Assembly: GCF_008831285.2 (NCBI RefSeq) | Contig: NC_045150.1 | Coordinates: 17,622,600 to 17,686,599 of the forward strand | Direction of reading: 5' to 3' | From: Nymphaea colorata | Taxonomy: Eukaryota > Streptophyta > Magnoliopsida > Nymphaeales > Nymphaeaceae | DNA: 64,000 nucleotides | Shown here: one piece after another, positions 1-12,400 of the stretch | How positions within the stretch are numbered: the first letter of the stretch is position 1 | How the letters are laid out: each line of letters begins with the position of its first letter | Position numbers and translations under genes: made by a program | The notes under the pieces: model-generated | Databases searched by the model: none | The model's input: the letters and a program-made list of their open reading frames with translations, nothing else | What the model was told of the DNA's origin: nothing

Positions 1-1070
1 TGCTCCCGGTGCACTTGAACATAACCTCTTGGCTCTAAAATAGAGTTGATAACTATCTCTTTTGGCTATGGGAAGAGAAAGAAGAGAGGAAAGAAAATAA
101 AAGAGAAATGAGAGGGATAATGATTACGTACCTCTAAATGAGAAAATGACTTAGGGAAAATGAACAAGCATGCTTGAAATAAACTTGAACTCACCTTGAA
201 TGAAGCTCTAAAATGATGAAGATGAATCATCCAATGGATCTTTGGTGCTCCCTTGAAGAGTTGTAGCTAGTTCCAAGTTGGAGAGAAATGGAAAGATGAA
301 GAGGGAGAGAGAGAGAGAGATCAAGAGAAACCCTAAGCGTTCAAGTGAGAATACTTTAGGGTTTCTTTCAAGGATCACTCTTGTCCAAGAGAGGGGGAAG
401 TTATTTATAGAGATTTTGTAGCAAAAAAACCAAAATTTGATCTTTTTTTTTTAATTTCATCCTATTTCATCCAAATTTCACATAATTTGGAATTAATTTG
501 AAAAAGAAATGGTTTGAAAATGGGTATGATTCGCCATTAGGCTTATTGTTTTTTTTTAAATGAGTTGGGTCTTTGTCCACCCACGAAGACTAAAATTGCC
601 CTCTAAAAAGGGGTTTTTTGTCAAAAGAAATGGCAAATTGGTCTTGCCCACCAAAAATACTAAAATCGCCCTCTAAAAGGAGATTTTTTGTTAAAAGAAG
701 GGGCAAATGAGTCTTGTCCACCAAAAAGACTAAAATCTCTCTTTAAAAGGAGATTTTTTTGTCAAAAGGAGGGGCAAATAGGTCTTATAAAAAACCAAAA
801 TTGCCATCTAAAAAAAGGTTTTTTGTCAAAAGAAGGGGCAAATGGGTCTTACCTATCAAAAAGACTAAAATCGTCCTCTAAAAGGAGGTTTTTTGTCGAA
901 AGGATGGACAAATGATTCTTGTCCACCAAAAAGACTAAAATTATCCTCTAAAAGGAGGTTCTTTGTCAAAAGAAAGGGCAAATGAGTCTAAAATGCTTTA
1001 TTTGGATTTGAACTTGGGTTTTGGATCTACAAATTAGATTTTGGGCTTGAAAAAATTTGGGGTGATTACA
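1..1070 (-). mobile_element. Ogre/Tat-family LTR, partial, inverted, cut by window edge
   Basis: Read on the minus strand this begins TGTAATCACCCCAAA at 1070, the same terminus as the 3' LTR at 50753. It then follows that LTR through the 70-bp repeat array, a TATA box (CTATAAATAA, 420-411), the CT-rich leader and the first copy of the AGAGCCAAGAGG repeat unit before leaving the window. The base pairs just outside (1071 on) are not the polypurine tract that precedes a 3' LTR in this family. It is therefore the outer end of a 5' LTR, or of a solo LTR, whose body lies to the left. It lies in the opposite orientation to the two copies at the right side of the window. Confidence 0.88.
600..1000 (-). 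repeat. ~70-bp tandem array inside the left LTR
   Basis: Six degenerate copies of a unit containing TTTTGTCAAAAG and CCACCAAAAAGACTAAAAT. The GTCAA anchor falls at 620, 690, 761, 825, 895 and 965. It is the reverse complement of the 72-bp array at 51001-51420 and lies just upstream of the LTR TATA box on the minus strand. Confidence 0.85.
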
Positions 1071-1484
1071 ATACTATAAAAAAAAAAACTTTACTCTATG
1101 CCTTAAAAATAAGATGTTATTAGACTATCAATCCAAAATACTAAGATCAACAAATGCCAACAAGAAAATAATAACATTAATTTGAAGATTTCATCCATAT
1201 CGAAGAAATCACCAAGAGTTTCAATAGTTTTACAAGTTGTTATAATCAATAAAGAAATCATTAGACAACAATGCTTCTTCGTTTCACAGTTACTTCAGAA
1301 ATTACATAAATATAAAACACTATAAATTGAAAAACATTTAACATGATAATCATGCATTGCATGAGCATTTCTCGTCAAAATTTTGGTCATCACTATAAGA
1401 ACTACAACACATATCAATCTAAGCGTAGTACTATGTTAATACATAAAACAAATTAGATTGAAAAATGAACATCAAACACTTCAA
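1071..1484. other. AT-rich sequence, no gene seen
   Basis: Begins with a 12-base A run and continues as AT-rich sequence between the LTR end and the hAT remnant. It may contain the 3' end of that hAT element, but no terminal inverted repeat was identified. Confidence 0.5.
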
Positions 1485-2700
1485 GCAGGTTGTGTTCATC
1501 ACAATTCCAACTCTATGTGCAAATTAATGTTTCAACATTAGGAGTGATTGAACATTGATAATCATTAAGAATTCTGTCTAATATATTAAATGTCAACTCT
1601 GAAACAACGAGATACATAAATTGCTAGTACATCTCGAGTTATCTTGGCTAAAATTTTATATTTGTTTTCAATCACTTTCCACCAAAATAATGTGTTGAAG
1701 TTTTCAGTAGGTGCAATTTCTTTCATTAGATCAATCAAATATTTTTTTAGATCTACATGAACCACTACAAAAGATACAGTGTTAATTTTAAACTCATATC
1801 TAGCTAAACTTCTATATTTTTAGTTATAATTATGGTAGTAGATGTAATTCCCCTTTCTATATCACTTGCAGCACTATCACCATTCATGTTTTTGTATTCA
1901 GCATAGAATTCATGAAGGGTGCTCTCTATGATCTCATATTTGATCATTGCATCTGGTTTATCCAAACTAACAAGCAAAAAACTATAAGAACGACAATTTG
2001 AACCTAAGATCCAAACCAAATGCAATTAAAATAAGAATATTATATTTTTGACCTTATATATTTCTTTACTTTCACACAATACTCGCACAAATGTTGCTAC
2101 GTTGATGCAATTTATTAAAAAACAAGATCAACATTATTTGCTTAGTGGCAGATAATAGATTTGTAGTGTAGAATATCTTAAAAAACTAGCATAAAGGTTG
2201 GAAGACATCTTTGAATAACAATGTATCTGTTAACATGGTAAATGTAGAGTCCCATTGAACATGAACATCACAGTTTAAACTTTTTTTTTTATCCAAAGTC
2301 AGTACCTTTATACATTGTTTGAAAGCATGTAGTCGTTTTGGTGATCTCATTATCTATTTTAAACTATCGTAAATTTTTGAAATTGTATCATCCATGCTAT
2401 CTTTAACCATGAGATTTATAATATGTACACTATAATGAATATGAAATCCCTCAATGAAAATAAAATATTTTTTTTTGTATGGTCTTTTTGGGTAAACCTA
2501 TTCCATTGTCATTTGTTGAACAATTATCAGCAGCAATAAAGAACAACTTCAATTGAATTTTATACTTAGTAGTAATACATTATGATAAAACATTACACAC
2601 ACAACTTGTATTATGTGGTAGAGACACATGTATAAAATTAAGTATATGTGAATGCACTTTGCAAACCATGTCAATATATTGTGGTGTCCGACGTAAGTAT
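1485..2700 (-). pseudogene. hAT-superfamily transposase remnant (RICESLEEPER-like)
   Basis: Reading the minus strand from 2700 downward gives, in collinear order across several frames, the landmarks of a plant hAT transposase: a DNCSTND block (about 2520), an HIINLMVKDS block (about 2430), a WDSTFTML block (about 2250), a LDKPDAMIKYEI..EFYAEYKN block (about 1900-1960), and the C-terminal dimerisation region with WWKVIENKYKILAKITRDVL (about 1610-1680). The last is followed by a shifted-frame NILDRILNDYQCSITP stretch (about 1540-1580). Stops and frameshifts separate the blocks, so no protein can be made. The family assignment rests on the order and spacing of these motifs. No BED finger or target duplication was identified. 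Confidence 0.78.
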
Positions 2701-2719
2701 ATTAACATGATCACATATC

Positions 2720-3210
2720 AAATGTCAATGAAGCTCGCCAAACATGGTTATTTATAACCCATTGATATTTCATTTTGCATGACGGCAATAAGCCGTGAGG
2801 GAGTTCGGCCATAGGATGGTCGGCATCTGACTAGGAGGCAAACACGAGGGGGCGACAATAGATTGACTCAAGTGATGGTTGGCAGCAGCTTTAGCCTTCA
2901 GGCAATCAGGGGGGCAATCGGGGAAGGCAACACAGTCGGCAAGTGGTGATGGTAGCGACAGGTTGACTGCAGGCAGCTTGAGGCGAGGGAGATTGGCAGT
3001 GAGCTTCCTTTCTTTGAAGACTGAAGAGAGAAAGTGAAGAGTGGTTCAGGTCACTTGAGTGACAAGTCAATACTTGTCTGTCTATTCGACCTAATGGGAT
3101 GATCGGGTATTGCCTGAAATCGCTACTCGAGCCCGGGCCATTATTTTTTTGGGTCGGGCTCGGTTTGACAAAATGAAACGCCCATCGCCGTGTCGGGCTA
3201 GTACTAGGTG
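2720..3210. other. GC-rich segment, possibly the 5' end of the hAT element
   Basis: Base composition changes abruptly from AT-rich to GC-rich. The right part (about 3095-3200) carries CGAGCCCGGGCC and GGGTCGGGCTCGG, the GGGCC-type subterminal sequence common in plant hAT elements and also seen at 35754-36342. It lies where the 5' end of the minus-strand transposase remnant would be. This is an inference from position and composition. No open frame of note is present. Confidence 0.4.
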
Positions 3211-3559
3211 CTCTTCGGTGGCACAGCTTGGTGCCTAGGTCTAGTTAGGCCTCCCAAACCTTTATTAACAAAAAATGTGATCAAATACAAAGGAAGACAT
3301 GAAAAACAAAATCCAAAAATAAAGGAAGGCCGGATAGCCTCACTATTCACCAAAACTAGAACTCCTCGTATTTGGGTTGAGGGGAATGGGTCTTGTTAAA
3401 AGACAAACAACCTCCCTATAGGAATTCACATTTAGCATTTTCAAAGAACCCATATAAGGCAAACCCTAACAATTGACCATATTACACAACCGCTATATGC
3501 ATTTAAGTGGTCCTGCAACAAAAAAAGGGCACCTTAGATATCTGAAAAACAACACAAAA

Positions 3560-4520
3560 GATTATCGACAAAACATTTAGCCCTCATGCCGAAGTATCTT
3601 GATAATATCTAAGCCATGTCCAGTATAAACACTATTTGTACAACAAAATGTCTGCCAACAAAATTTGGCTAGGGATTTGGTGGAATCCTGGGAGACCACC
3701 ATATGATCTATTATGATTAAAGCTTCCATAATAAGATCTTTAGAGTTCTTGCCAAGTCTTCCAATCGAGACTTCATTGGTCTTGATTGTTCTCATGAAGC
3801 TTAAAGTTTCCATACTTTCATATATTCCAAAAAATTATGGGAAGACACAAACCCCAACATTTAGAGACCCACCTATATTTAAACTCATGTCTCCACCACC
3901 ATGAGATAGCAGCTTTGGCTGAACCCCAGTTTGGAATTTTCGCATTAAAACAAGGTCTGATGATTCTCCAAACCTTTTTTGTTACATAACATGTGATAAA
4001 TAAATGGTAAATGGATTCTTCTTGAACTGCACATAAATAGCATTTATTTGCAAGATTAATGCCAATCAGCAAGCAAGCTTGAGTCAAGGGTTTACATTTT
4101 AAAGCAAAGTTATGGCACCATTTGGTGCTCGGTGTAGATTGATTCTTTCGAATTTGGTTGAAAAAAGGATCTGAGGAACTTTTATTTCTAGTTTTGTTAT
4201 TGATCAAGGTGGCCTTCAAGTTTGCCATATATTTGTCACCCTGGGGAAAAAACCAGTCATTTTAAATCATCTCTGAGGAAATTCCAATTCACCCCGCCAT
4301 AGGCTTTTGACAGGTCTAGTTTCATGAGGACAAATGCCCCATTACGATGCTCCACGCATACACAAATTCATGTGCAATAAAAATCTGCTCATGTGCACCG
4401 TGCTCCTTGCCTAGTACCAAGATATTTCTCATTCTGTAAACAATCGCCTTGGAGATGAACTTGCATATGTTATTAAAAAATGCTAGCAGTCGAAAAAAAG
4501 TCTGTTATATTTGAGGCTCC
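3560..4520 (-). pseudogene. LINE (non-LTR) reverse transcriptase fragment with zinc-binding C-terminus
   Basis: The minus strand from about 4480 to 4256 reads, with frameshifts, ISKAIVYRMRNI and then MKLDLSKAYGGVNWNFL, the DLSKAYDRVNW-type block of LINE reverse transcriptases. It passes directly to a 136-residue open stretch (4228-3818) with KCYLCAVQEESIYHLFITC, the C-x2-C...H-x4-C signature of the zf-RVT domain at the LINE ORF2 C-terminus. Fragments continue to about 3577. Most of the RT palm between these blocks is missing, so this is an internally deleted remnant. Confidence 0.75.
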
Positions 4521-4758
4521 ATAAAAAATTTTAAATTTTTAAAGGGAACTAATATGTAAATGAAAAATTTCCTGAAATATTAATATGAAAATGGAAATTT
4601 TTTGTGGGTATGTGTGGCAATTGCCCACAGGGGTGCCCGCACCTGCCTCTGCTCCTCATGCCTAGGCTCTCCGTGGGTAATAATAACCGTGGTGGTACTT
4701 GTACATCTATGCTCGGCCTTTCCATCACACATGAAGAAACCATAGTTTAGAGAATTAC

Positions 4759-5330
4759 CTACCTATTGAAGTGGTATTCTGCAGTCTTTCGGTGATTTTC
4801 CTGGTATGGTTTGGTGTCTAGCTTAATCAATCTTCGTGCGAGGAGGAAGCTGGCATGCCCCCCCCTAACTTCCAGCGCCTCTTCTGCAGCTTCCAGTTCA
4901 TCCAAGAGCCATTTCTGCGAGTCAAAGATGGATGATTTGGTATATGTGGGTATGCAGAAGCGGGGGATAGAGTCCCTCAAGTAGTTGACCTTTCCCCTCT
5001 AATATGGTACTAGCTGCAAATCGTGAAATCAACATCGTCGAATTGGACCAAAATGGTTGCACAATAGGCATGGAAGGCATATTGGTGGAGTAGTGGACAG
5101 GCGTACCTGTGATGTTGGCCCCGGAAACTCAGAAAGATTGTGCAGTCGAGTGCTCGTTTCAATTGGGCGCTTGACCACAGTGGTGGGGTTGCAAGATTCT
5201 GCACCCAAGGCATCCACCGACTTCATAGGATGTTCTTGCTCCTCCACTAATGCTTCAAGTCTGTTTGGTCTCAGACTAGCTGTACTCCGAGCTCTCTCAC
5301 TGCATTAGCATGAATATGTCTTTGCGGCCG
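4759..5330 (-). other. Unclassified protein-like segment
   Basis: The minus strand shows two long open stretches: about 5320-5029, containing RARSTASLRPNRLEALVEEQ, and 4980-4759, containing SQKWLLDELEAAEEALEV and ARRLIKLDTKPYQE. The composition is protein-like (charged, helical) rather than repeat-like. I do not recognise the family. It could be a decayed gene fragment downstream of the F-box gene or exons of an unidentified gene; splice signals were not resolved. Confidence 0.3.
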
Positions 5331-6466
5331 GAGTGCTTTCAGTTCTGACTAGCCATAAACCAGTCTTAGCTCCATTAGTTCCTCGTAGTTAGGGGTTAGG
5401 GTTGGTCTGTAATTCTTTGTGCAATGGCAGCTTGACTTGCACGACACACAAAATCTCAAACACTCCTCCACAAAATCACAAAATCATTGCATCATTTGCA
5501 GAGCAGTGAGGTTGCCTCCCAATCTCCGGGTTGAACTTTTTTGGAAACCACATTATCTATCTCCATCAATCCGAACAATGGCACTTGACAACCATTTGTG
5601 TCCCCTCCACCTCCCGTTCGATTGAAGGTGGTGACGACCGCTGAACCCAGCCATAATGTGCGACGAGTCCTCAATCTCTTGCAGGAGAAAACCCTAACAA
5701 AGAGGTTCTATCCATGTGTTTGTCTCCTGTTTATTGGTGATACAACCATCATAATCATAAAATCAACGTTAAGCGTAGGCGCTTGTATACCTCATTATAC
5801 AAAATTCTACAAAGCTAATATGCTCTTATAGATGTTTATACAGCATCACCGGAAAGCGACTGGATATAACCAGCATGTTTCTTCTCTTTCATTTCATTAA
5901 ACATATAAATTGCAGATTTGGGAATATTTGGGGAGAGTGGAGACATCGAGTAGGAAAGTTTTTGCACATAGCATTTGTCACTATTTTCAAACCCAAGACA
6001 TACTGTATAGTCAAAGGAACTACATTTACCAATTTGATGAATCATGGCTTTGATGAACACCTTTCAGAGCACATGGTGATTATCAATGGGTATAGGGTTT
6101 TGGCTGTCAGATGGGCAGTAACAACTTTAGTTTGTTTGAGCAAATCGAAGAACTTGGTGTAAAATTTGAACCAAGAGGGCACATGTGAAGGGCCTTACGG
6201 TTACTCCCATGAGAATTGTGGGTCTGGATTTTTCTTAGAACTAGCCAAGGAAATAAGTAATGAATTGTTTGTAGAGGTTCCATAGACCCAGTTATGCAAA
6301 AGCGTAGAAATTAGATATCCTATTCTGGCGAAGCCAACAAAAACAGAGGGCAGATCAGAAAGGCTTGATGAATAAAATACCAAACTGCATATGAAGTACA
6401 ACATTGTAGCTCAGAAAAGTGAGCAGAAGCGAGTCTTTTTGCAGCATGTAACTGTTCTAGGCTTCT
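5331..6466. other. Intergenic / 3' flank of the F-box gene
   Basis: Short open stretches exist on both strands but none resembles a known family. The part next to 6466 is expected to hold the 3' untranslated region of the F-box gene. No unambiguous poly(A) signal was chosen. Confidence 0.5.
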
Positions 6467-9400
6467 CTATAGAGCTGGTAGTTTTGGACTGTAGGTCATA
6501 ACCAAAAACACGGTGCTGTACCTGTTTAAGCAATAGGAGCTCAGGTTTTCCTCCCCACATTCCTCGGTGCATGGCCCAATCTCGCCACCACAGAATACTC
6601 CTGATAATGGTGCATGAGGAAAGACCTCTAAAAAGGTGGAACTATCAATGGATGGCCTTCCGAAGAACAGTTCGCCACGACCAATACATGCAAAGATAAG
6701 CCCACCAAACACCTCCACCCTCTTGCGCTCATGTTCGTCCTGTCTATTCGAGTGGTCCTTCAGTCCTCCATCTTTGAAGCATCTGAACTTCTCCAGAACA
6801 GTTCTACGTGACGCCAATGCTGAATCAACATCTGGAGCACAAAATTGGAATAAATCCCCTGTTCTAATGCCACCTCCGTCGACAAAAAGGTACTCATCAT
6901 CTGCTCTGGAAGCAATGGTAATAATTATCGTATCAGCAATATAGATATCAACTGCCTGCTAAATTGTTAAAGCTTGCATGCCAGCAGAATCTCAATATAA
7001 AGGGAACAATGCTAGACAATTCTTCACTCTATATCAAAGCACAATAATTAAGAGTAACCAAGTCACACTTGCAGCTTTTCTAAAGGGACCACTTCCAAAT
7101 TTTTAATAACAATATTCCCTTTTTCCAGTCCTGGTCAATGTAAATTGCCTCGTCTTCCAATTTTCTCTTCAAGTAGTACTCCACAAGTCCTATTTCCTCT
7201 TCTACTTCATTAGTTTCTTTTCTTTTATCTAAATGCAGCTCTCTCTCCCTGTGGGCTTCATGCAAAGATAAAGGCATAACACTTAGGATAGAGGAACAAA
7301 ACAACACAAAAACAAAAGCACATGCATGCATTCAGGAAGCACTCTTCCTCATCGACAAGAGTTTCAAAGGGCACCATGATGAATGATCAACATATAATTT
7401 AGATATGTACGATTGACATATTCCACAGCCATTCTGCAGAAACTCCGTTTACCTTAAGAGTAGCCAAGAGATTAAGAAACTTAGATGAAGCATACACTAA
7501 TTACATGTGAGTCATTGATGTCAACGCAAGATACTTTCTGTTAAGGTGACTTTTGTCTCAAATTCAACTGAATCTGTATGCTATCCAAACTTTAGACATG
7601 GCATTTTAACTTGGATTGCTATATACTTGAATGACGATATCAATTAAATCTCTTGAAAAGAGAAAAAAATTATTAAAAAGAAAAAGATCTTAGTGAAATG
7701 AGATAAAATATCAATGAGGAAAACATATTCTAGAATTTACTGCAAATTAATTATTTAGTTCAAAACTCACCCAGTAACTTCATGCAGTGAAATGAATTCA
7801 AGCAGCTTCCTTTTCTTAAACGAAAAGGCAGGTTTCCTCCTTTTGAAGACTCTAATGTAGAATGCATTACATGCTTTCTCGTTTCCAACCTACACAATCC
7901 TTTTAAACCAAGTGAGACGAAATACAAAAATTGCTTCAGGATTCACTTTCTACTGCCATCAAAGAACACCTCAGTAGAATCCACAACAACGAATGAACAT
8001 TTAAAGTAATAATTGTATGTTGAAATGCACCGTAGTTCCAAAGAAAAATCAAGAAAAAATATAACAATATTCATTATTCAAGTTGCAAAGAGATGCATAG
8101 TTGCATACACGATGTTGCCTACACAATTGTCATGCTTGGCAAAACAATATAAAACAGTAAGCCACATGCATGACTTTCAGTAAAAGATAAAGCTTTTCAA
8201 AGATTTGGCAAATTATTGGCATATGGCAATGCAACAAAGTAGAAAATGGATTGGCAATTTATTGGCATATGGCACATGGCATGTCCCAAGAGGGCTATTC
8301 CTTGGTTAACAACTTAACATGCAAAGTGGGTCGCTGTGTTGTATTGTCAGAATGAGACCAACCACATTTTTGTGTTCTCAGAGCAGCTCATGAGAAAAGG
8401 CAAAGGTCTAGGAACACAAAAGTAAAAGGACTGCGATGTGCATGGATGGAGTCCATGGACCTTTTCAAGTGTGAAGCTTGAACTCAAAAACCTGACCATT
8501 ACAAGCAAGTATCTTAGAATCAGAAAATCTTATAATTTCTAGAAAATAAAAAGATAGGGAACCACATAAAAGAGCATTTTCCATCCAACATTAAGATGAA
8601 CACAAAAATGAAAAAAAAGGTTGTTTTGGGATATTGCAAGATGTAGAACGAACCACAAAGAGAGAGAGTGGAGAACGAACACACAATCTACGTGGAAAAC
8701 CTCAGAAAGAGGTGAAAAACCACGGGGAGGCTCTGACCTAGGGGCTCACCGCAACCCTAGGAGAGAGAAAATTATATTTCACTTAATTCAACACTAAACA
8801 CAAGTGACAATATAAAGAGGGAGAGAGGAGAAGCCGCCTAGGGTACCGAGCCCACCTCGGTACCCGCGCCCCATAGAACCGGGTCCAGGAATGGATCCGG
8901 TTCCCACAGCAACATATTCTAACACTCCCCCTCAAGCTTGGCATACATGTCAAACATGCCAAGCTTGCTAACATTCTTTTCGAATGAAGAAGTACAAAGC
9001 CCTTTAGTTAGGACGTCTGCAACTTGATCTTCAGACTTCATATATGGCAGAATCAGCTCCTTTGAGTCAATGCGTTCCCGGATAAAATGACGGTCAATCT
9101 CCACATGTTTGGTCCTGTCATGTAGAACTGGATTATTGGCAAGATTAATCGCAGACTTGTTGTCACAGTACATCTTCATTTTATCTCCCAGTTCCACACC
9201 AATATCAGTCAAAAGAATCTTCAGCCACAGCATCTCTGTAACCCCCATTGCAACAGCCCTGTACTCAGCCTCAGCACTAGACCTCGAACATACTTCTTGC
9301 CTCTTACTTCTCCAAACAACTAGGTTACCTCCAAGAAAGATACAATACCCTGTAGTAGACCTCCTTGTGTCAGTGCAACCTGCCCAATCTGCATCTGAGT

Positions 9401-12400
9401 AGCCCTCAATAGTAAGTTTGTCTTGTCGAGTATACAGCAGTCCTTTTCCTGGGTCATTCTTTAGATATCCCAACACTCTTTCTGCACTCTTCCAGTGACA
9501 ATCCGTGGGAGCATGCATAAATTGACTTAGCACATTTACCGCATACGTGATATCAGGGCGAGTTAGAGTAAGATAGATAAGCTTACCTACTAGCCTCTGA
9601 TATCGCCCTTTTCCTTCCTCATCCAGAATAGTGCCCGTCTTGATACTTATCTTAGTTCCCGACTCTATAGGAGTAAGATAGGGCCTACAACCAAGTTTGC
9701 CTGTCTCCTTTAGTAAGTCAAGAGTGTACTTCCTTTGATTCATAACCAGCCCTGTCTCTGATCGAGCAATCTCTATCCCCAGAAAGTATCTCAGCTTACC
9801 CAGATCCTTGAGATCGAATTCTTTAGCTAATCTCTCCTTCATCTTTCTGTTTTCTTCTTCATCACTGCCAGTGACAATCATATCATCAACGTAGACAAGG
9901 AGAAGACTCACCAGACCATCTCTCTGCTTTATGAATAGGGTATGATCTCCATTTCCTTGCTTGTACCCAGTAGACTTCATAACGATCCTTAGTCTCTCAA
10001 ACCAAGCTCTAGGCGACTGCTTCAAGCCATACAAAGCTTTCTTGAGGTGACAACATTTTCCCTCTTGAACATACCCGGGAGGCATGCTCATATAGACTTC
10101 TTCCTCCAGATGGCCGTTCAAGAACGCATTTTTAACATCAAGCTGGTCCATACGCCACTTCCTGTGCACAGCAAGAGCAAGAATAACCCTCACGGTCTTC
10201 AACTTTGCAACAGGGGCAAAGGTCTCAAGATAGTCGATCCCATACTTCTGGCTGAACCCCTTTGCAACCAAACGAGCTTTATATCGATCTACAGTGCCAT
10301 CAGGTTTGTACTTCACGTTGTAAACCCACTTAGAGCCAACTAAGTGTGTCCCTTTAGGGATATCAACAACTTCCCATGTTTTGTTCTTAGCTAACGCACC
10401 CATCTCCTCTGTCATAGCATGTAACCACTTGGGATCATCCTTAGCATCATCCACCGACCTGGGAATAACAACTTTGGATAAGGTTGTGATAAAACATTTG
10501 TAATTTGTACTGAGCTTAGCATAAGAAACAAATCTCTGAATAGGGTGAGAAGTACATGACCTGGTGCCTTTGCGCACAGCAATGGGGAGCTCTTCATTCG
10601 ATGGACTTGGGTCATCCGGGGAGATCACAGGATTGGGATTGGTTCTATCCTCATCACCAACATCTTCCACTGTAGCTTTCTCCTTTCTGACATAAACCTG
10701 GCCAAACAAGTGATCCCGGGCAACAATGGGCTGAGCATCCACCGTGACCCCTTCCATATGGCTGCCCTTCTCATTACTGACTGTGACCGTGTCAATCACA
10801 CTGGGACTAACCTTGTAATCCAAAAACTCCATAAACTGAATTAGCTGATTAGAGGAATACTCTTCCCCTTTGTTCCCAAGACACTCCCCCTGAAGAGGAT
10901 TCACCGAAAAATACGACTCATGTTCATGAAATGTGACATCCCTCGAAACATACACTTTGGAAGTAGTGGGATCCACACATTTATACCCCTTCTGAGTGGA
11001 AGAGTACCCCAAGAAAACTCCTTTAATAGACCGGGGATCAAGTTTTTTGAGAGTAGGGCTATGATTATGCACAAAACAACTGCACCCAAAGACACGAGGA
11101 GTAAGAGGCCACGGATTCTGAGTGGGCCACAGGGTAGAATAAGGAGACTGACCATCCAACACCCTAGTAGGCATACGGTTAATGAGATGTGCACTAGTGA
11201 GAAGTGCATCACCCCAATACCGCTTCGGGACATGACGTTGGAACATAATGGCCCGGGTAACATTCAATAGATGACGATTTTTACGTTCAGCTATACCATT
11301 TTGAGGAGGGGTATAACTACAAGAGGTTTCATGAACAATACCCTTGCCTTTCAAGAATTCATCAAGGGATTGGGAGACATATTCCCTTGCATTATCCGTA
11401 CGGAAAGCTTGAACAGTAGTATGGAATTGAGTCTCAACAAAGGCAACAAAGTTTTTCACAACTACTGGAACCTCACTACGTTCTCGCAACAAGTACACGA
11501 ACGTACATCTAGAGTAATCATCAATAAGCGTCAAAAAATAGTGACAACCACCACACGTGGGTACTCCAGAAGGACCCCAAACATCGGAATGAACTAAGGC
11601 AAACGGATGAGTGGTTTTATTCAAAGAAATAGGGTACGAAGCCCTGACATGTTTAGCCAATTGACACACTTCACAAGCGAAGGAGTCAATGGAGACAGAA
11701 GCAAACAAATGAGGAAACAACTTCTTTATTAACTGGAAGGGGAGATGTCCAAGACGCTCGTGCCATCGCAGAACAGTAGATCTATCGTTCACACCAGACA
11801 AGTGACCACTCGTGACAGAAATCAATGCTGAAGCAACTTGTACCGGCAGCCTGTAGAGCCCATCAGTAACCGAACCAATCCCAATCTTCCTCCCCGTCAC
11901 CAAGTCCTGCAGGGAACAATGATCAGCAGAGAAAATCATATTACAGTTTAATTCTTTAGTAATACTGCTGACAGAGAGTAAGTTCACAGGAATATTTGGA
12001 ACATGCAGGGCATTGTGGAGACGGTATTTGTTCAACAGGGACAAGCTCCCTTTCCCAGCCACAGAGATAGAAGACCCATCTGCCATAGACACGCATTGCT
12101 TGCCAGAGGAAAGTTGATATTCTTGAAAGAGTTTAGAGTCCCCTGTCATGTGGTGAGTGGCTCCACTATCAACAATCCAATCACCAAGAGAAGGTTTACC
12201 TTGATCAGTCGAGGCAACGAGAGCTTGGGCTAGCTGAGCCCCTTCAGACGTGGAGGACTCCTCAGGGGTAGTAGATAGACGGCTGATGTACGCCTGTAGC
12301 TCCTTGAGTTGAGCAGGGGACAACTTGGACTTTGCACCACTAGAAGAATTGCTCTGACTGGAATCAGACACAGAAGGGCTACGCTTGCCAGAGGGAGGAC

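Noticed and set aside
7080-7331. An extra exon of the F-box gene (charged frame ending LKIWKWSL)
   Set aside because: The exon at 7771-7889 joins 6905-6467 in phase and supplies the expected FIST sequence. Adding this segment would break the domain, and no matching splice sites were found.
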